Positions 8,846-16,731 of a stretch of DNA of 64,000 nucleotides are shown here, piece after piece. The translations under genes and the position numbers were made by a program. The notes under the pieces were generated by a model. That model ran no database searches, had not been told where the DNA came from, and worked only from the letters and a program-made list of their open reading frames with translations. The DNA lies in assembly GCF_016863655.1 (NCBI RefSeq), contig NZ_BOPH01000001.1:1-64000 (forward strand), written 5' to 3'. How positions within the stretch are numbered: the first letter of the stretch is position 1; every line of letters begins with the position of its first letter. Source of the stretch: Virgisporangium ochraceum (GTDB lineage: Bacteria; Actinomycetota; Actinomycetes; Mycobacteriales; Micromonosporaceae).

Positions 8846-9488
8846 GACCCGGATCCTCCTCGCCGACGACCACGCGCTGGTGCGCCGCGGCGTGCGGCTG
8901 ATCCTCGACAACGAGCCCGACCTCACGGTGGTCGGCGAGGCGGCCGACGGCCTGGAGGCCATCGAGCTGGCCCGCGCCACCCGGCCGGACCTCGCCATCC
9001 TCGACATCGCGATGCCCCGGATGACCGGCCTGCAGGCCGCTCGCGAGCTGTCGCGCCAGCAGCCCGACCTGCGCATCCTCATCCTGACCATGTACGACAA
9101 CGAACAGTTCTTCTTCGAGTCGCTGCGGGTCGGAGCGTCGGGGTACGTGCTGAAGTCGGTCGCCGACCGCGACCTGGTGGAGGCGTGCCGGGCGGCGATG
9201 CGCGACGAGCCGTTCCTGTACCCGGGCGCGGTAACCGCGCTCATCCGCAACTACCTGCAGCGCGCCGCGGCCGGCGACGCGATCCCGGCCCGGGCGATCA
9301 CCGACCGCGAGGAGGAGATCCTCAAGCTGGTGGCCGAGGGCCACTCGTCGCGGCAGATCGCCGACCTGCTGTTCATCAGCGTCAAGACCGTGGAGCGGCA
9401 CCGGGCGAACCTGCTCGCCAAGCTCGGCCTGAAGGACCGGCTCGAACTGGCCCGGTACGCGATCCGCGCCGGGCTCATCGAGCCCTAG
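8838..9488 (+). CDS. Response regulator, NarL/LuxR type
   Basis: A 216-residue regulator paired with the kinase at 7883. It shows LLADDHALVRRG, the phosphoacceptor in LAILDIAMP (Asp56), the conserved Lys in YVLKSV, and a C-terminal helix-turn-helix, ITDREEEILKLVAEGHSS...VKTVERHRANLLAKLGL. The GTG start lies inside the kinase gene, so translation is coupled. Its TAG overlaps the TAG of the convergent antiporter gene within one CTAG. The neighbouring cation antiporter is a possible target by position only. Confidence 0.93.
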   Translation: MTETRILLADDHALVRRGVRLILDNEPDLTVVGEAADGLEAIELARATRPDLAILDIAMPRMTGLQAARELSRQQPDLRILILTMYDNEQFFFESLRVGASGYVLKSVADRDLVEACRAAMRDEPFLYPGAVTALIRNYLQRAAAGDAIPARAITDREEEILKLVAEGHSSRQIADLLFISVKTVERHRANLLAKLGLKDRLELARYAIRAGLIEP

Positions 9489-10579
9489 GGGTTCACCGCC
9501 AGGAACAGGAACGCGGCCAGCAGCACCAGGTGCACCGCACCCTGGAGGCGGGTCGCGCGGCCGGGCACCACGGTGAGCACACCCACCACGACCGTCAACG
9601 CGAGCAGCACGATCTGGGTCGGGTCGAGGCCGAGGAGCAGCGGCCCGTCGAGCCAGATCGTCGCGATCGCGATCGTGGGGATGGTGAGGCCGATGCTCGC
9701 CATCGCCGAGCCGAGCGCGAGGTTGAGGCTGATCTGAATCTTGTTGCGCAGCGCGGCCCGCACCGCGGCCACCGTCTCCGGCAGCAGCACCAGCAGGGCG
9801 ATCACGACGCCGACGAACGAGTGCGGGAAGCCGGCCGCCTCCACGCCGGCCTCGATCGCCGGCGACTCCACCTTCGCCAGCCCCACCACTCCCACGAGGG
9901 CGAGCAGGAGCAGGCCGAGGCTGCCCCACGCCTCCCGGTTCGACGGCGGTGCCGCGTGCTCCTCGCCGGACGCGTCCTTTGTGGACTCCTCGTTCTCCAC
10001 GGGGAGGAAGAAGTCGCGGTGCCGCACGGTCTGCGTCACCACGAACATCCCGTACAGCAGCAGCGAGGCGATCGCGGCGAACGTGAGCTGTGACCCGGAG
10101 AACTCCGGGCCCGGCAGGCTCGTGGTGAACGTCGGGAACACCAGGCTCAGCGCGGCCAGCGTCGCCACCGTGGCCAGCGCCGCGCCGGTCCCCTCGGCAT
10201 TGAAGACCGCGAGCCCGTGCTTCACCGCGCCGACGAGTAGGCAGAGACCGACGATTCCGTTCGCCGTGATCATCACCGCGGCGAACACGGTGTCGCGCGC
10301 CAGCGAGGACGTCTCCGGTCCGCCCGACACCATCAGCGTGACGATCAGCGCGACCTCGATCACCGTGACCGCGACCGCCAGCACGAGCGAGCCGAACGGC
10401 TCACCGACCCGGTGCGCGACCACCTCGGCGTGGTGCACCGCCGCCAGGATCGCGGCGGCGAGCACGAGCGCGACCAGAACCGTCAGCGCGGTTCCGGGCT
10501 TGCGCCCCCACACCGCGCCGAGCAGCAGCACGGCCACCAGAGGCGTGTACACGGTCCAGGAACGCAGTACGCCGACCAT
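9485..10579 (-). CDS. chaA: ChaA-type Ca2+(Na+)/H+ antiporter
   Basis: A 364-residue, eleven-helix membrane protein of the CaCA superfamily that expels Ca2+ and/or Na+ in exchange for protons. The first alpha repeat, GEPFGSLVLAVAVTVIEVAL, and the second, LLVLLPETVAAVRAALRNK with NLALGSAMASIGLT, carry the conserved Glu residues of the ion path. The length equals that of E. coli ChaA. A charged loop (ENEESTKDASGEEH) splits the two halves. The ATG at 10579 follows AAGGTGAG. It sits convergent to a two-component pair with overlapping stops. Confidence 0.88.
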   Translation of the reverse strand: MVGVLRSWTVYTPLVAVLLLGAVWGRKPGTALTVLVALVLAAAILAAVHHAEVVAHRVGEPFGSLVLAVAVTVIEVALIVTLMVSGGPETSSLARDTVFAAVMITANGIVGLCLLVGAVKHGLAVFNAEGTGAALATVATLAALSLVFPTFTTSLPGPEFSGSQLTFAAIASLLLYGMFVVTQTVRHRDFFLPVENEESTKDASGEEHAAPPSNREAWGSLGLLLLALVGVVGLAKVESPAIEAGVEAAGFPHSFVGVVIALLVLLPETVAAVRAALRNKIQISLNLALGSAMASIGLTIPTIAIATIWLDGPLLLGLDPTQIVLLALTVVVGVLTVVPGRATRLQGAVHLVLLAAFLFLAVNP

Positions 10580-10646
10580 CGACTCACCTTCGCAGAACGG
10601 GTGCGGGTCCGGCCCCAGTCTGGTCGATCGGCCGCGTGCCCGCGCG

Positions 10647-11687
10647 TCATGTGTCCGGCGGCACCTTGCGCTGGAGCGTCTCCAGGATCCGCAGCGGTTC
10701 CAGGACGTCGACGGGGTTGACCGGCAACGGCCCGTTGCCGGTCAACGCCACCGCGAGGCGCGCGTAGAAGTCGCCGTAGGCACCGCGTTCCGTGGGGACC
10801 GTCGTCAGCGCGCCGTCGCGGCCCAGTTTCCCGTGTGCCCCGGGAGGCGCGACGCCGTACTCCGCGTCGAGCGGCGACATCCCGGACTTCAGCTGCGCCT
10901 CCTGCCCGTCGAGGCCCCACACCGTGTAGGCGGCCTCCGACCCGAGGACCCGGAACCGGAACCCGCGCTGCGCGACCAGGCTGCACATGGACAGGTGCGA
11001 CCGCACCCCCGACTCGTGGGTGAGCGCGACGAAGCTGTCGTCGTCGTTGACCGCACCGGGCCGGCGCGCGTCGAGTTCGCCGTAGAAGTCGGTGACCGGT
11101 CCGAACAACCGCACCGCCTGGTCGATGAGGTGCGCGCCGATGTCGTAGGCGACGCCGCCGCCCTCGGTACCCGGCGTTCCGCTCTTCCACTGTGGACGGG
11201 CCCGCGTGCTGTGCCACTCGAACCGCGACTCGAACCGCCACACCTCGCCGAGCGCGCCCTCCCGGAGCAGCTTCCGCACGGTGAGGAAGTCGCCGTCCCA
11301 GCGCCGGTTCTGGAAGACCGTCAACGGCACGTCGGCCCGAGCGGCGAGCTCGATCAGCCGCTCGGCGTCGGCGACCCGCACCGCCATCGGCTTGTCGACG
11401 ACGGTCGGCAGCCCGGCGTCGAGGGTGCGCTCGGCCACCGACACGTGGGTCGGCGTGGGCGACCCGACCACCACGAGGTCGTAGCTGGAGGCGTCGGCGA
11501 GGAGCGCGTCGACGCTCGGCACGATCCGGGTGGACGGGTACCGCGCGGCCGCCGACGCGGACCGCTCCGGGTCGGCGGTGACGACCGCGCTCAGCTCGTA
11601 GGCCGGGTCGGCCGAGATCAGCGGCGCGTGGAACACCTGGCCGGCCAGGCCGTAACCGACGACCGCCGCACGGATGGGTTGGTTCAC
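10647..11687 (-). CDS. Gfo/Idh/MocA-family oxidoreductase
   Basis: A 346-residue NAD(P)-dependent dehydrogenase, probably acting on a sugar or inositol-type alcohol. It has the N-terminal dinucleotide fold AAVVGYGLAGQVFHAPL, the conserved Lys-Pro motif in VVDKPMAV, and a C-terminal substrate domain with the Asp/His motif GGVAYDIGAHLIDQ. The start is GTG at 11687, without a strong ribosome site. It is divergent from the MmcQ-like gene with only 30 bp between starts. No sugar transporter or pathway gene is adjacent, so the substrate is unknown. Confidence 0.88.
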   Translation of the reverse strand: MNQPIRAAVVGYGLAGQVFHAPLISADPAYELSAVVTADPERSASAAARYPSTRIVPSVDALLADASSYDLVVVGSPTPTHVSVAERTLDAGLPTVVDKPMAVRVADAERLIELAARADVPLTVFQNRRWDGDFLTVRKLLREGALGEVWRFESRFEWHSTRARPQWKSGTPGTEGGGVAYDIGAHLIDQAVRLFGPVTDFYGELDARRPGAVNDDDSFVALTHESGVRSHLSMCSLVAQRGFRFRVLGSEAAYTVWGLDGQEAQLKSGMSPLDAEYGVAPPGAHGKLGRDGALTTVPTERGAYGDFYARLAVALTGNGPLPVNPVDVLEPLRILETLQRKVPPDT

Positions 11688-11703
11688 GGGTCCGATCCTG
11701 CCC

Positions 11704-11709
11704 TAGTCT
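11704..11709 (+). promoter_or_regulatory. -10 box of leaderless MmcQ-like gene
   Basis: TAGTCT fits TANNNT and lies 8 nt before the ATG at 11718, where no ribosome binding site is visible. Transcription would begin at or next to the start codon. Confidence 0.45.
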
Positions 11710-11717
11710 CCCGAGTC

Positions 11718-12227
11718 ATGACGACCGTCGCGCAGTTACGGAAGGCCGCCCTCGGCCTGCCCGAGGTCGAGGAGAGCACCGGCTCGTTCTCCGTACGGGG
11801 AAAGACGTTCGCGTCGGTGACCGGCGACGGATGGGTCGAGGTCCGGCTGTCCGACGCCGACGCGGCGGCGACCGTCGCCGCCCACCCCACCGCCGAGCGG
11901 CTCGCCGGCTCGGCCCGGGTGCCCCTGGCCGACGTCGACGGCCAGCAGCTCAACTGGCTGGTGCGGCGGGCCTGGTTCCACGGCGCGCCGCAACGGCTCG
12001 CGGCCGCCCTCGCCGACGCCGACGCGGGCACCGCGCCCGCCGGTAGTGACCTGCCGGCGGCGATCGGACGACCGGCCACCCGGGCGCTGCTCGGCGCCGG
12101 ACTGTCCACACTGGACCTGGTCGCCACCCGCAGCGCCGACGAGCTGCTCGCCCTGCACGGCGTCGGCCCGAAAGCCGTTCGTGTCCTGGCCGAGGCGCTG
12201 GCCGAGCGCGGCTCCGCGCTGCGCTGA
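11718..12227 (+). CDS. MmcQ/YjbR-like protein with C-terminal HhH
   Basis: A 169-residue protein. Residues 1-110 match the MmcQ/YjbR fold (LRKAALGLPEVEES...SVRGKTFASV...WLVRRAWFHGAPQRL). The last 50 residues form a helix-hairpin-helix pair, LGAGLSTLDLVATRSADELL and LHGVGPKAVRVLAEAL, as in RNA polymerase alpha C-terminal or repair proteins, which suggests nucleic-acid binding. The ATG at 11718 has no ribosome site but a TANNNT box, so the mRNA is probably leaderless. The biological role of this family is not established. Confidence 0.8.
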   Translation: MTTVAQLRKAALGLPEVEESTGSFSVRGKTFASVTGDGWVEVRLSDADAAATVAAHPTAERLAGSARVPLADVDGQQLNWLVRRAWFHGAPQRLAAALADADAGTAPAGSDLPAAIGRPATRALLGAGLSTLDLVATRSADELLALHGVGPKAVRVLAEALAERGSALR

Positions 12228-12228
12228 C

Positions 12229-12234
12229 TATCCT
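12229..12234 (+). promoter_or_regulatory. -10 box of leaderless (broken) gene
   Basis: TATCCT lies 6 nt before the ATG at 12241, with no ribosome binding site. It overlaps the sequence just after the MmcQ-like stop. The promoter looks intact although the gene it serves is broken. Confidence 0.45.
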
Positions 12235-12240
12235 GCCCCC

Positions 12241-12566
12241 ATGGGTGACATCGACGACCTGGCGCCGTTCGTCGGCGAGTGGACGGTGGAGGTGCGCTGT
12301 CGGTCTACTCGGTCGACCCGAAGGGCGGGTTCGTCCAGCACTACTTCGACTCGCGCGGTGTCACCCGGCTGTACGCGATGACGTTCACCGACGGCGTGTG
12401 GACCCTCGTCCGGGAGTCGGCCGACTTCTCGCCGCTGGACTTCCGCCAACGCTACGTCGGAACCTTCAGCGCCGACGGCAACCGCATCGACGGCGCCTGG
12501 GAGATGGCACAGCCCGGCGCCGACTACGAGGTCGACTTCCAGATGAACTACATGCCGGTGGGCTAG
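12241..12566 (+). pseudogene. Broken DUF1579-like small protein gene
   Basis: The first frame begins MGDIDDLAPFVGEWTVEV. After about 12296-12302 the match continues in another frame: LSVYSVDPKGGFVQHYFDSR, then RLYAMTFTDGVWTLVRE and FSADGNRIDGAWEM. Members of this family that I recall have roughly 150 residues, with a beta-rich segment between these two blocks that is absent here. So one internal deletion of about 100 bp, of length 3n+1, removed the middle and shifted the frame. The leaderless promoter and both ends remain. The stop shares CTAG with the convergent TerD-fusion gene. An assembly error is the alternative. Confidence 0.7.
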
Positions 12567-14362
12567 TCGTCGACCTCGACGCCGAAGCTGGTGGCCAGCT
12601 CGGCGAGGCCGTACTCGTAGCCCTGGCCGACCGCGCGGAACCGCCACCGGCCGGCCCGCCGGTAGAACGTGGCCAGGATCAGGCTCTGCTCCGTGGTCGC
12701 GGCGTCGAGGGTGGCCCGGATGTGCGGCGCACCGGCACCGGTGCGCGCCACCAGCTGGATCGGCCCGACGGTCGAGAACGTGTGCCCGGCCGGGATCGCC
12801 GCGGCCAGCGTCACGCGTTCGACGTCCAGGGGCACCCGGTCGAGCCGCACGTCGACCAGCGCCTCGTCGACGAGGTCGAGGGTCAGCTCCACCGCGCCGC
12901 TCGCGGCGGCGGGCGCGTTGTAGAAGACGAAGTCCGAATCGGCCCGCACCTCGTCGTCGGCGTCGGTGAGGAACGCGACGACATCGACGTCCACGGCCGC
13001 CGGACCGGTGCGCGGCCACGCGACCGACACGGACCAGTGGCGTACCTCGTCGGGCAGGTCGACGACGCCTCCGCGGGGCAGCACCACGCCGGCGCGGGCC
13101 GGCTCCCGGTCCTCAGGCACGGCTCCTGACGGTACCGGAGCAGCCGAAACCGGCTCGAACGTCTCCGGGTCACAGATCGGCACACCGAGCGCGGCGATCC
13201 GAGCCCACCGGCGCTCCTTCTCCGCGCCGGCGAGCGGAACCACACCGGTGACCCGGGGCGTCAGGTTGATGGCCGCGATCCCACCGAGCGCACCGATCCG
13301 CGACCGCAGCTCGGCGGCCTCGGCATGCAGCCCACCGAGTACGAGCAGGCACCGTCCGCTGAGCGGACCGGTCACCTTCACGGCCCGCCGCGGCGCCGGC
13401 GCCGGGTCCGCACGCTGAGCCGGCGGTTCGGGCTCCGCGACCGGCTCGCCCGGAGCGATGTCGGCGAGCAGGCCGATGAACGTCAGCTCGTCGACCACCG
13501 GCACGCCGTGCCGCGCGGCGCCGCGGGACTTGCCGGTGTCGAGCTCCGGATCGTTGGCCACGAGCAGGCTGGTGCGCCCGCTGACCCCGTTCATGACGTC
13601 GAGCCCCGCGTCGGTCGCGCGGGTCGTCAGCACCTCGCGGAGCGCGGCGGTCTCCCCGGTGATCGCGACCTTCATCCCCTGCACCAGCCGGCCGCCCGGC
13701 GACCACCGGCCGGCGTACACCCACCGACACGCCCGGCGGGGCTGCCGCACCGGGTAGGCGCCACGCGCGTCGGCCGGGTCGCAGCCGACCAGCGGCAGCG
13801 CCAGCTCGACCTCGTCGGCCGCGGCGAGCAGCTTCAGCAGCACCTCTGACATGACCCGCATGTCGTCGACCGCGTCGTGGGCACGGGCCCGCGGAATCCC
13901 GTAGTACGACGCCACCGAGCCCAGCGTCAGGCTGGGGACCGGGAGGTCGAGCTGCCGGGTCAGGTCGATCGTGCACAGCCGGCTCGTCACGGGCAGCTCG
14001 TGGACGGCCCGCCGCGACTCCGCGGCGAGGAACTGCCAGTCGAACCGGGCGTTGTGTGCGACGAGCACCCGGTTGCTCAGCAGGTTCCCCAGCTCGGCCA
14101 CCACCGCCGGGTACCGGGGCGCCTTCGCCAGGTGCTCGCGGGTCAGGCCGTGGATCTCGACCGGGCCCGGATCACGCTCGGGGTCGATGAGCGTCGACCA
14201 CGTCCGCTGCAGCACGCCGTGCGAGCTGACGTGCGCCACGGCGACCTGGATGATGCGGTCCTCGGCCGGGTTCAACCCGGTGGTCTCGACATCGACCAGT
14301 GCGTACTCGTACGGGTAGCGCCCCGCGACATTCTCCAACCAGGGCCTGGCTTCCACGACCAC
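12563..14362 (-). CDS. DEDDh exonuclease-BRCT-TerD fusion protein
   Basis: A 599-residue multidomain cytoplasmic protein. Residues about 15-185 are a DnaQ-like 3'-5' exonuclease with DVETTGLNP (Asp24, Glu26), HNARFDWQFL and HDAVDDM completing DEDDh. About 230-300 is a BRCT-like domain (MKVAITGETAALREVL...GVPVVDELTFIGLL), and about 335-410 a second one (SGRCLLVLGG...GVPICDPETF). Residues about 425-599 are a TerD-type Ca2+-binding domain (VDVDVVAFLTDADDEV, DSDFVFYN, GYEYGLAELATSFGVEV). The start is GTG with a TANNNT box 6 nt upstream and no ribosome site. The fusion suggests nucleic-acid processing in a tellurite/stress-type response. Confidence 0.87.
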   Translation of the reverse strand: MVVEARPWLENVAGRYPYEYALVDVETTGLNPAEDRIIQVAVAHVSSHGVLQRTWSTLIDPERDPGPVEIHGLTREHLAKAPRYPAVVAELGNLLSNRVLVAHNARFDWQFLAAESRRAVHELPVTSRLCTIDLTRQLDLPVPSLTLGSVASYYGIPRARAHDAVDDMRVMSEVLLKLLAAADEVELALPLVGCDPADARGAYPVRQPRRACRWVYAGRWSPGGRLVQGMKVAITGETAALREVLTTRATDAGLDVMNGVSGRTSLLVANDPELDTGKSRGAARHGVPVVDELTFIGLLADIAPGEPVAEPEPPAQRADPAPAPRRAVKVTGPLSGRCLLVLGGLHAEAAELRSRIGALGGIAAINLTPRVTGVVPLAGAEKERRWARIAALGVPICDPETFEPVSAAPVPSGAVPEDREPARAGVVLPRGGVVDLPDEVRHWSVSVAWPRTGPAAVDVDVVAFLTDADDEVRADSDFVFYNAPAAASGAVELTLDLVDEALVDVRLDRVPLDVERVTLAAAIPAGHTFSTVGPIQLVARTGAGAPHIRATLDAATTEQSLILATFYRRAGRWRFRAVGQGYEYGLAELATSFGVEVDD

Positions 14363-14368
14363 GCAGGA

Positions 14369-14374
14369 ACCGTA
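14369..14374 (-). promoter_or_regulatory. -10 box of leaderless exonuclease-TerD gene
   Basis: TACGGT on the minus strand lies 6 nt before the GTG at 14362, which supports that start and a leaderless mRNA. Confidence 0.45.
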
Positions 14375-14484
14375 GTGCCACAGGCGTCACCCCGTCACCA
14401 TCCGTGGCGGGGAATCAGCCGTCCGGCGGAGCTAAGGCCGACCGACCCGGCGCCGATGGGAACACAGAGTCCGGCCACCGACCG

Positions 14485-16731
14485 GTGGCCCGGGTCGCGG
14501 GGGTGGGCGGTCCGGTGGTGTTGGCGTGGTTGACGGTGCCCGTGGGGCAGACCGTGGCGGCCTGGGCCGCGTGGCGGGCCGGGTCGGTGCCCGGGCTGGC
14601 ACCGACCGGACGGCGGTTCTGGCGGCACCTCGCGGTGGGCATGCTGCTGATCGCGTTCGGGTCGGCCGGGCTCACCTGGGCGAAGTTGCACCCGCTCGCC
14701 GGCTACCACGACCCGCTGCGGTACGGCACGGCGCCGCTGCTCGTCGCGGCGGTGCTCGTGGTCTCGGCCGCGGTCCTGCGGTTGCCGGTGCGGGCGGTCA
14801 GCGGGTCGACGCTGCTGCGGGTCGGGTTGGACACGGCCTGCGTGGTCTGCACGGCCGGACTCTTCGCCTGGCACTTCGTGGTGCGGCAGGTGTTCGTCGC
14901 GGACGCGTCGCTCGAGGTCGAGGTCGAGGTGGTCCTGCTGTGCCTCGCCGGGCTGGCGATCACCGTGGCGGTGCTGAAGGTCGTGCTGCTCGGCGGTGAG
15001 CCGATCGACTCGCGGGCCATGCATGTGCTCGCGGCCACCGCGGTTCTCGGCGCGCTGGCGTCGGTGTCGGCGCCGCTGCTCACCCACCGGGACTGGCACG
15101 GGCTGCACCCGGTCTTCACGCTCGCGGAGGCGCTCCTGGTGACGACCGCGGCGGGGCTGCAGCACCGCGCCGGACCATCCACCGTGGACTCCCCCGGCGC
15201 GGTCGGCACCGCGGTGCTGCTGCCCAGCCTGCTCCCGTACATGTCGATCGGCGCCAGCGCCGTGCTGCTCACCGCCGCCGCCTACGGCAACGACGAGGAG
15301 GTCGGGATCATCTCCACCGGCACCCTCGTGGTGATCGCGATCGTGGTGGCCCGCCACGTCCTGGCGCTGCGCGACAACGACCGCCTGGTGACCGCGATGC
15401 GTGACCAGGAGGAGCAGCTGGCCCGCGAGGTCACCCACGACCAGCTGACCGGGCTGGTCAACCGGGCCTCGTTCACCCGGCTGCTCGAGTCGGCCGTCGC
15501 CGCCGGCCGGCCGATCGCCGTCCTCCTCATCGACCTCGACGACTTCAAGCTCATCAACGACACCCACGGCCACGCCGTCGGCGACGAGGTGCTGGTCGCC
15601 GTCGCCGCCCGCCTCACCGACGCGGTGCGCGGCGGTGACATCGTCGCCCGGCTCGGCGGCGACGAGTTCGCCGCGATCCTCCACCTCACCCAGCGCGCGC
15701 CGAGGACCGACACCGACCCGACGACGCCGGCCGTCGCGGTGGCCGACCGCATCCGGGACCTCCTCACGGTTCCGCTGCACACCGCCGGGCACGACCTGCT
15801 CGTGCACGCGTCCGTCGGCGTCGCCGTGCCGGCACCGGGCGAGGACCCCGACGCGCTGCTCCGCAACGCCGACCTGGCCATGTACGCGGCCAAGGACCGC
15901 GGCAAGGGCGGCCACGTCCTCTACACCACCGGCATGACCACCCGCATGATCGCGCACGCCGAACTCGGTGCCCAGCTGCGTGAGGCCATCGCCACCGACC
16001 AGCTCTTCCTGACCTACCAACCGATCGTCGACCTGCCCAACGGGCAGATCACAGGCACTGAGGCGCTCGTGCGGTGGCGGCACCCGGTGCGCGGCACCGT
16101 GCCACCGGGCGAGTTCATCCCCGCCGCCGAGCAGACCGGGCTCATCGTCCCGCTCGGCCGCTGGGTGCTGCGGCACGCGTGCGCGCAGCAGGCCGCCTGG
16201 ATCCGCGAGCACGGCCCGGCGGCGCCGCTGTCGATCGGCGTGAACGTCGCCGGCCGGCAGCTCACCGACCCCAGCTTCATCAGCGACGTCGACGCCGCCC
16301 TCGGCGACGCCGGTCTCGACCCGACCTGGCTCACGATCGAGGTGACCGAGACCGCCGTCATCGACGACGACACCGCGATCACCACCATGCACCAGCTCCG
16401 CGACCGCGGGATCCGGCTCGCCCTCGACGACTTCGGCACCGCCGCGTCGTCCCTCGGGCTGCTGCTGACCTGCCCGGTCACCACGCTCAAGCTCGACCGC
16501 ACATTCGTCGAGCACATCACGACGGTCACCCGCCACCAGGCGGTCGCGACCGCCGTCGTGCGCATGGCCGAGGCGCTGTCGCTCGACACGGTGGCCGAGG
16601 GCATCGAGACCGCGGAGCAGGCGAACCTGCTCACCGACCTGGGCTACGACCGCGGCCAGGGCTACCACTACGCCCCGCCGCTGACCGCCGACCGGCTGGA
16701 GCCGACGTTCGCCGCTGTGCGGGTCCCCTAG
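14485..16731 (+). CDS. Membrane GGDEF-EAL protein, both sites intact
   Basis: A c-di-GMP protein of about 748 residues. The N-terminal 290 residues are eight or nine membrane helices. GGDEF (391-395) is preceded by DLDDFKLINDTHGH and an RGGD I-site. The EAL domain keeps every catalytic residue: EAL (526-528), GVNVAGRQL, EVTETAVIDD, ALDDFGTA, LKLDRTFV and AEGIET. It can therefore be a cyclase, a phosphodiesterase or both. The start is uncertain: GTG codons at 14485, 14503 and 14515 are all possible and none has a strong ribosome site. The stop shares CTAG with the convergent RCC1 gene. Confidence 0.88.
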   Translation: MARVAGVGGPVVLAWLTVPVGQTVAAWAAWRAGSVPGLAPTGRRFWRHLAVGMLLIAFGSAGLTWAKLHPLAGYHDPLRYGTAPLLVAAVLVVSAAVLRLPVRAVSGSTLLRVGLDTACVVCTAGLFAWHFVVRQVFVADASLEVEVEVVLLCLAGLAITVAVLKVVLLGGEPIDSRAMHVLAATAVLGALASVSAPLLTHRDWHGLHPVFTLAEALLVTTAAGLQHRAGPSTVDSPGAVGTAVLLPSLLPYMSIGASAVLLTAAAYGNDEEVGIISTGTLVVIAIVVARHVLALRDNDRLVTAMRDQEEQLAREVTHDQLTGLVNRASFTRLLESAVAAGRPIAVLLIDLDDFKLINDTHGHAVGDEVLVAVAARLTDAVRGGDIVARLGGDEFAAILHLTQRAPRTDTDPTTPAVAVADRIRDLLTVPLHTAGHDLLVHASVGVAVPAPGEDPDALLRNADLAMYAAKDRGKGGHVLYTTGMTTRMIAHAELGAQLREAIATDQLFLTYQPIVDLPNGQITGTEALVRWRHPVRGTVPPGEFIPAAEQTGLIVPLGRWVLRHACAQQAAWIREHGPAAPLSIGVNVAGRQLTDPSFISDVDAALGDAGLDPTWLTIEVTETAVIDDDTAITTMHQLRDRGIRLALDDFGTAASSLGLLLTCPVTTLKLDRTFVEHITTVTRHQAVATAVVRMAEALSLDTVAEGIETAEQANLLTDLGYDRGQGYHYAPPLTADRLEPTFAAVRVP

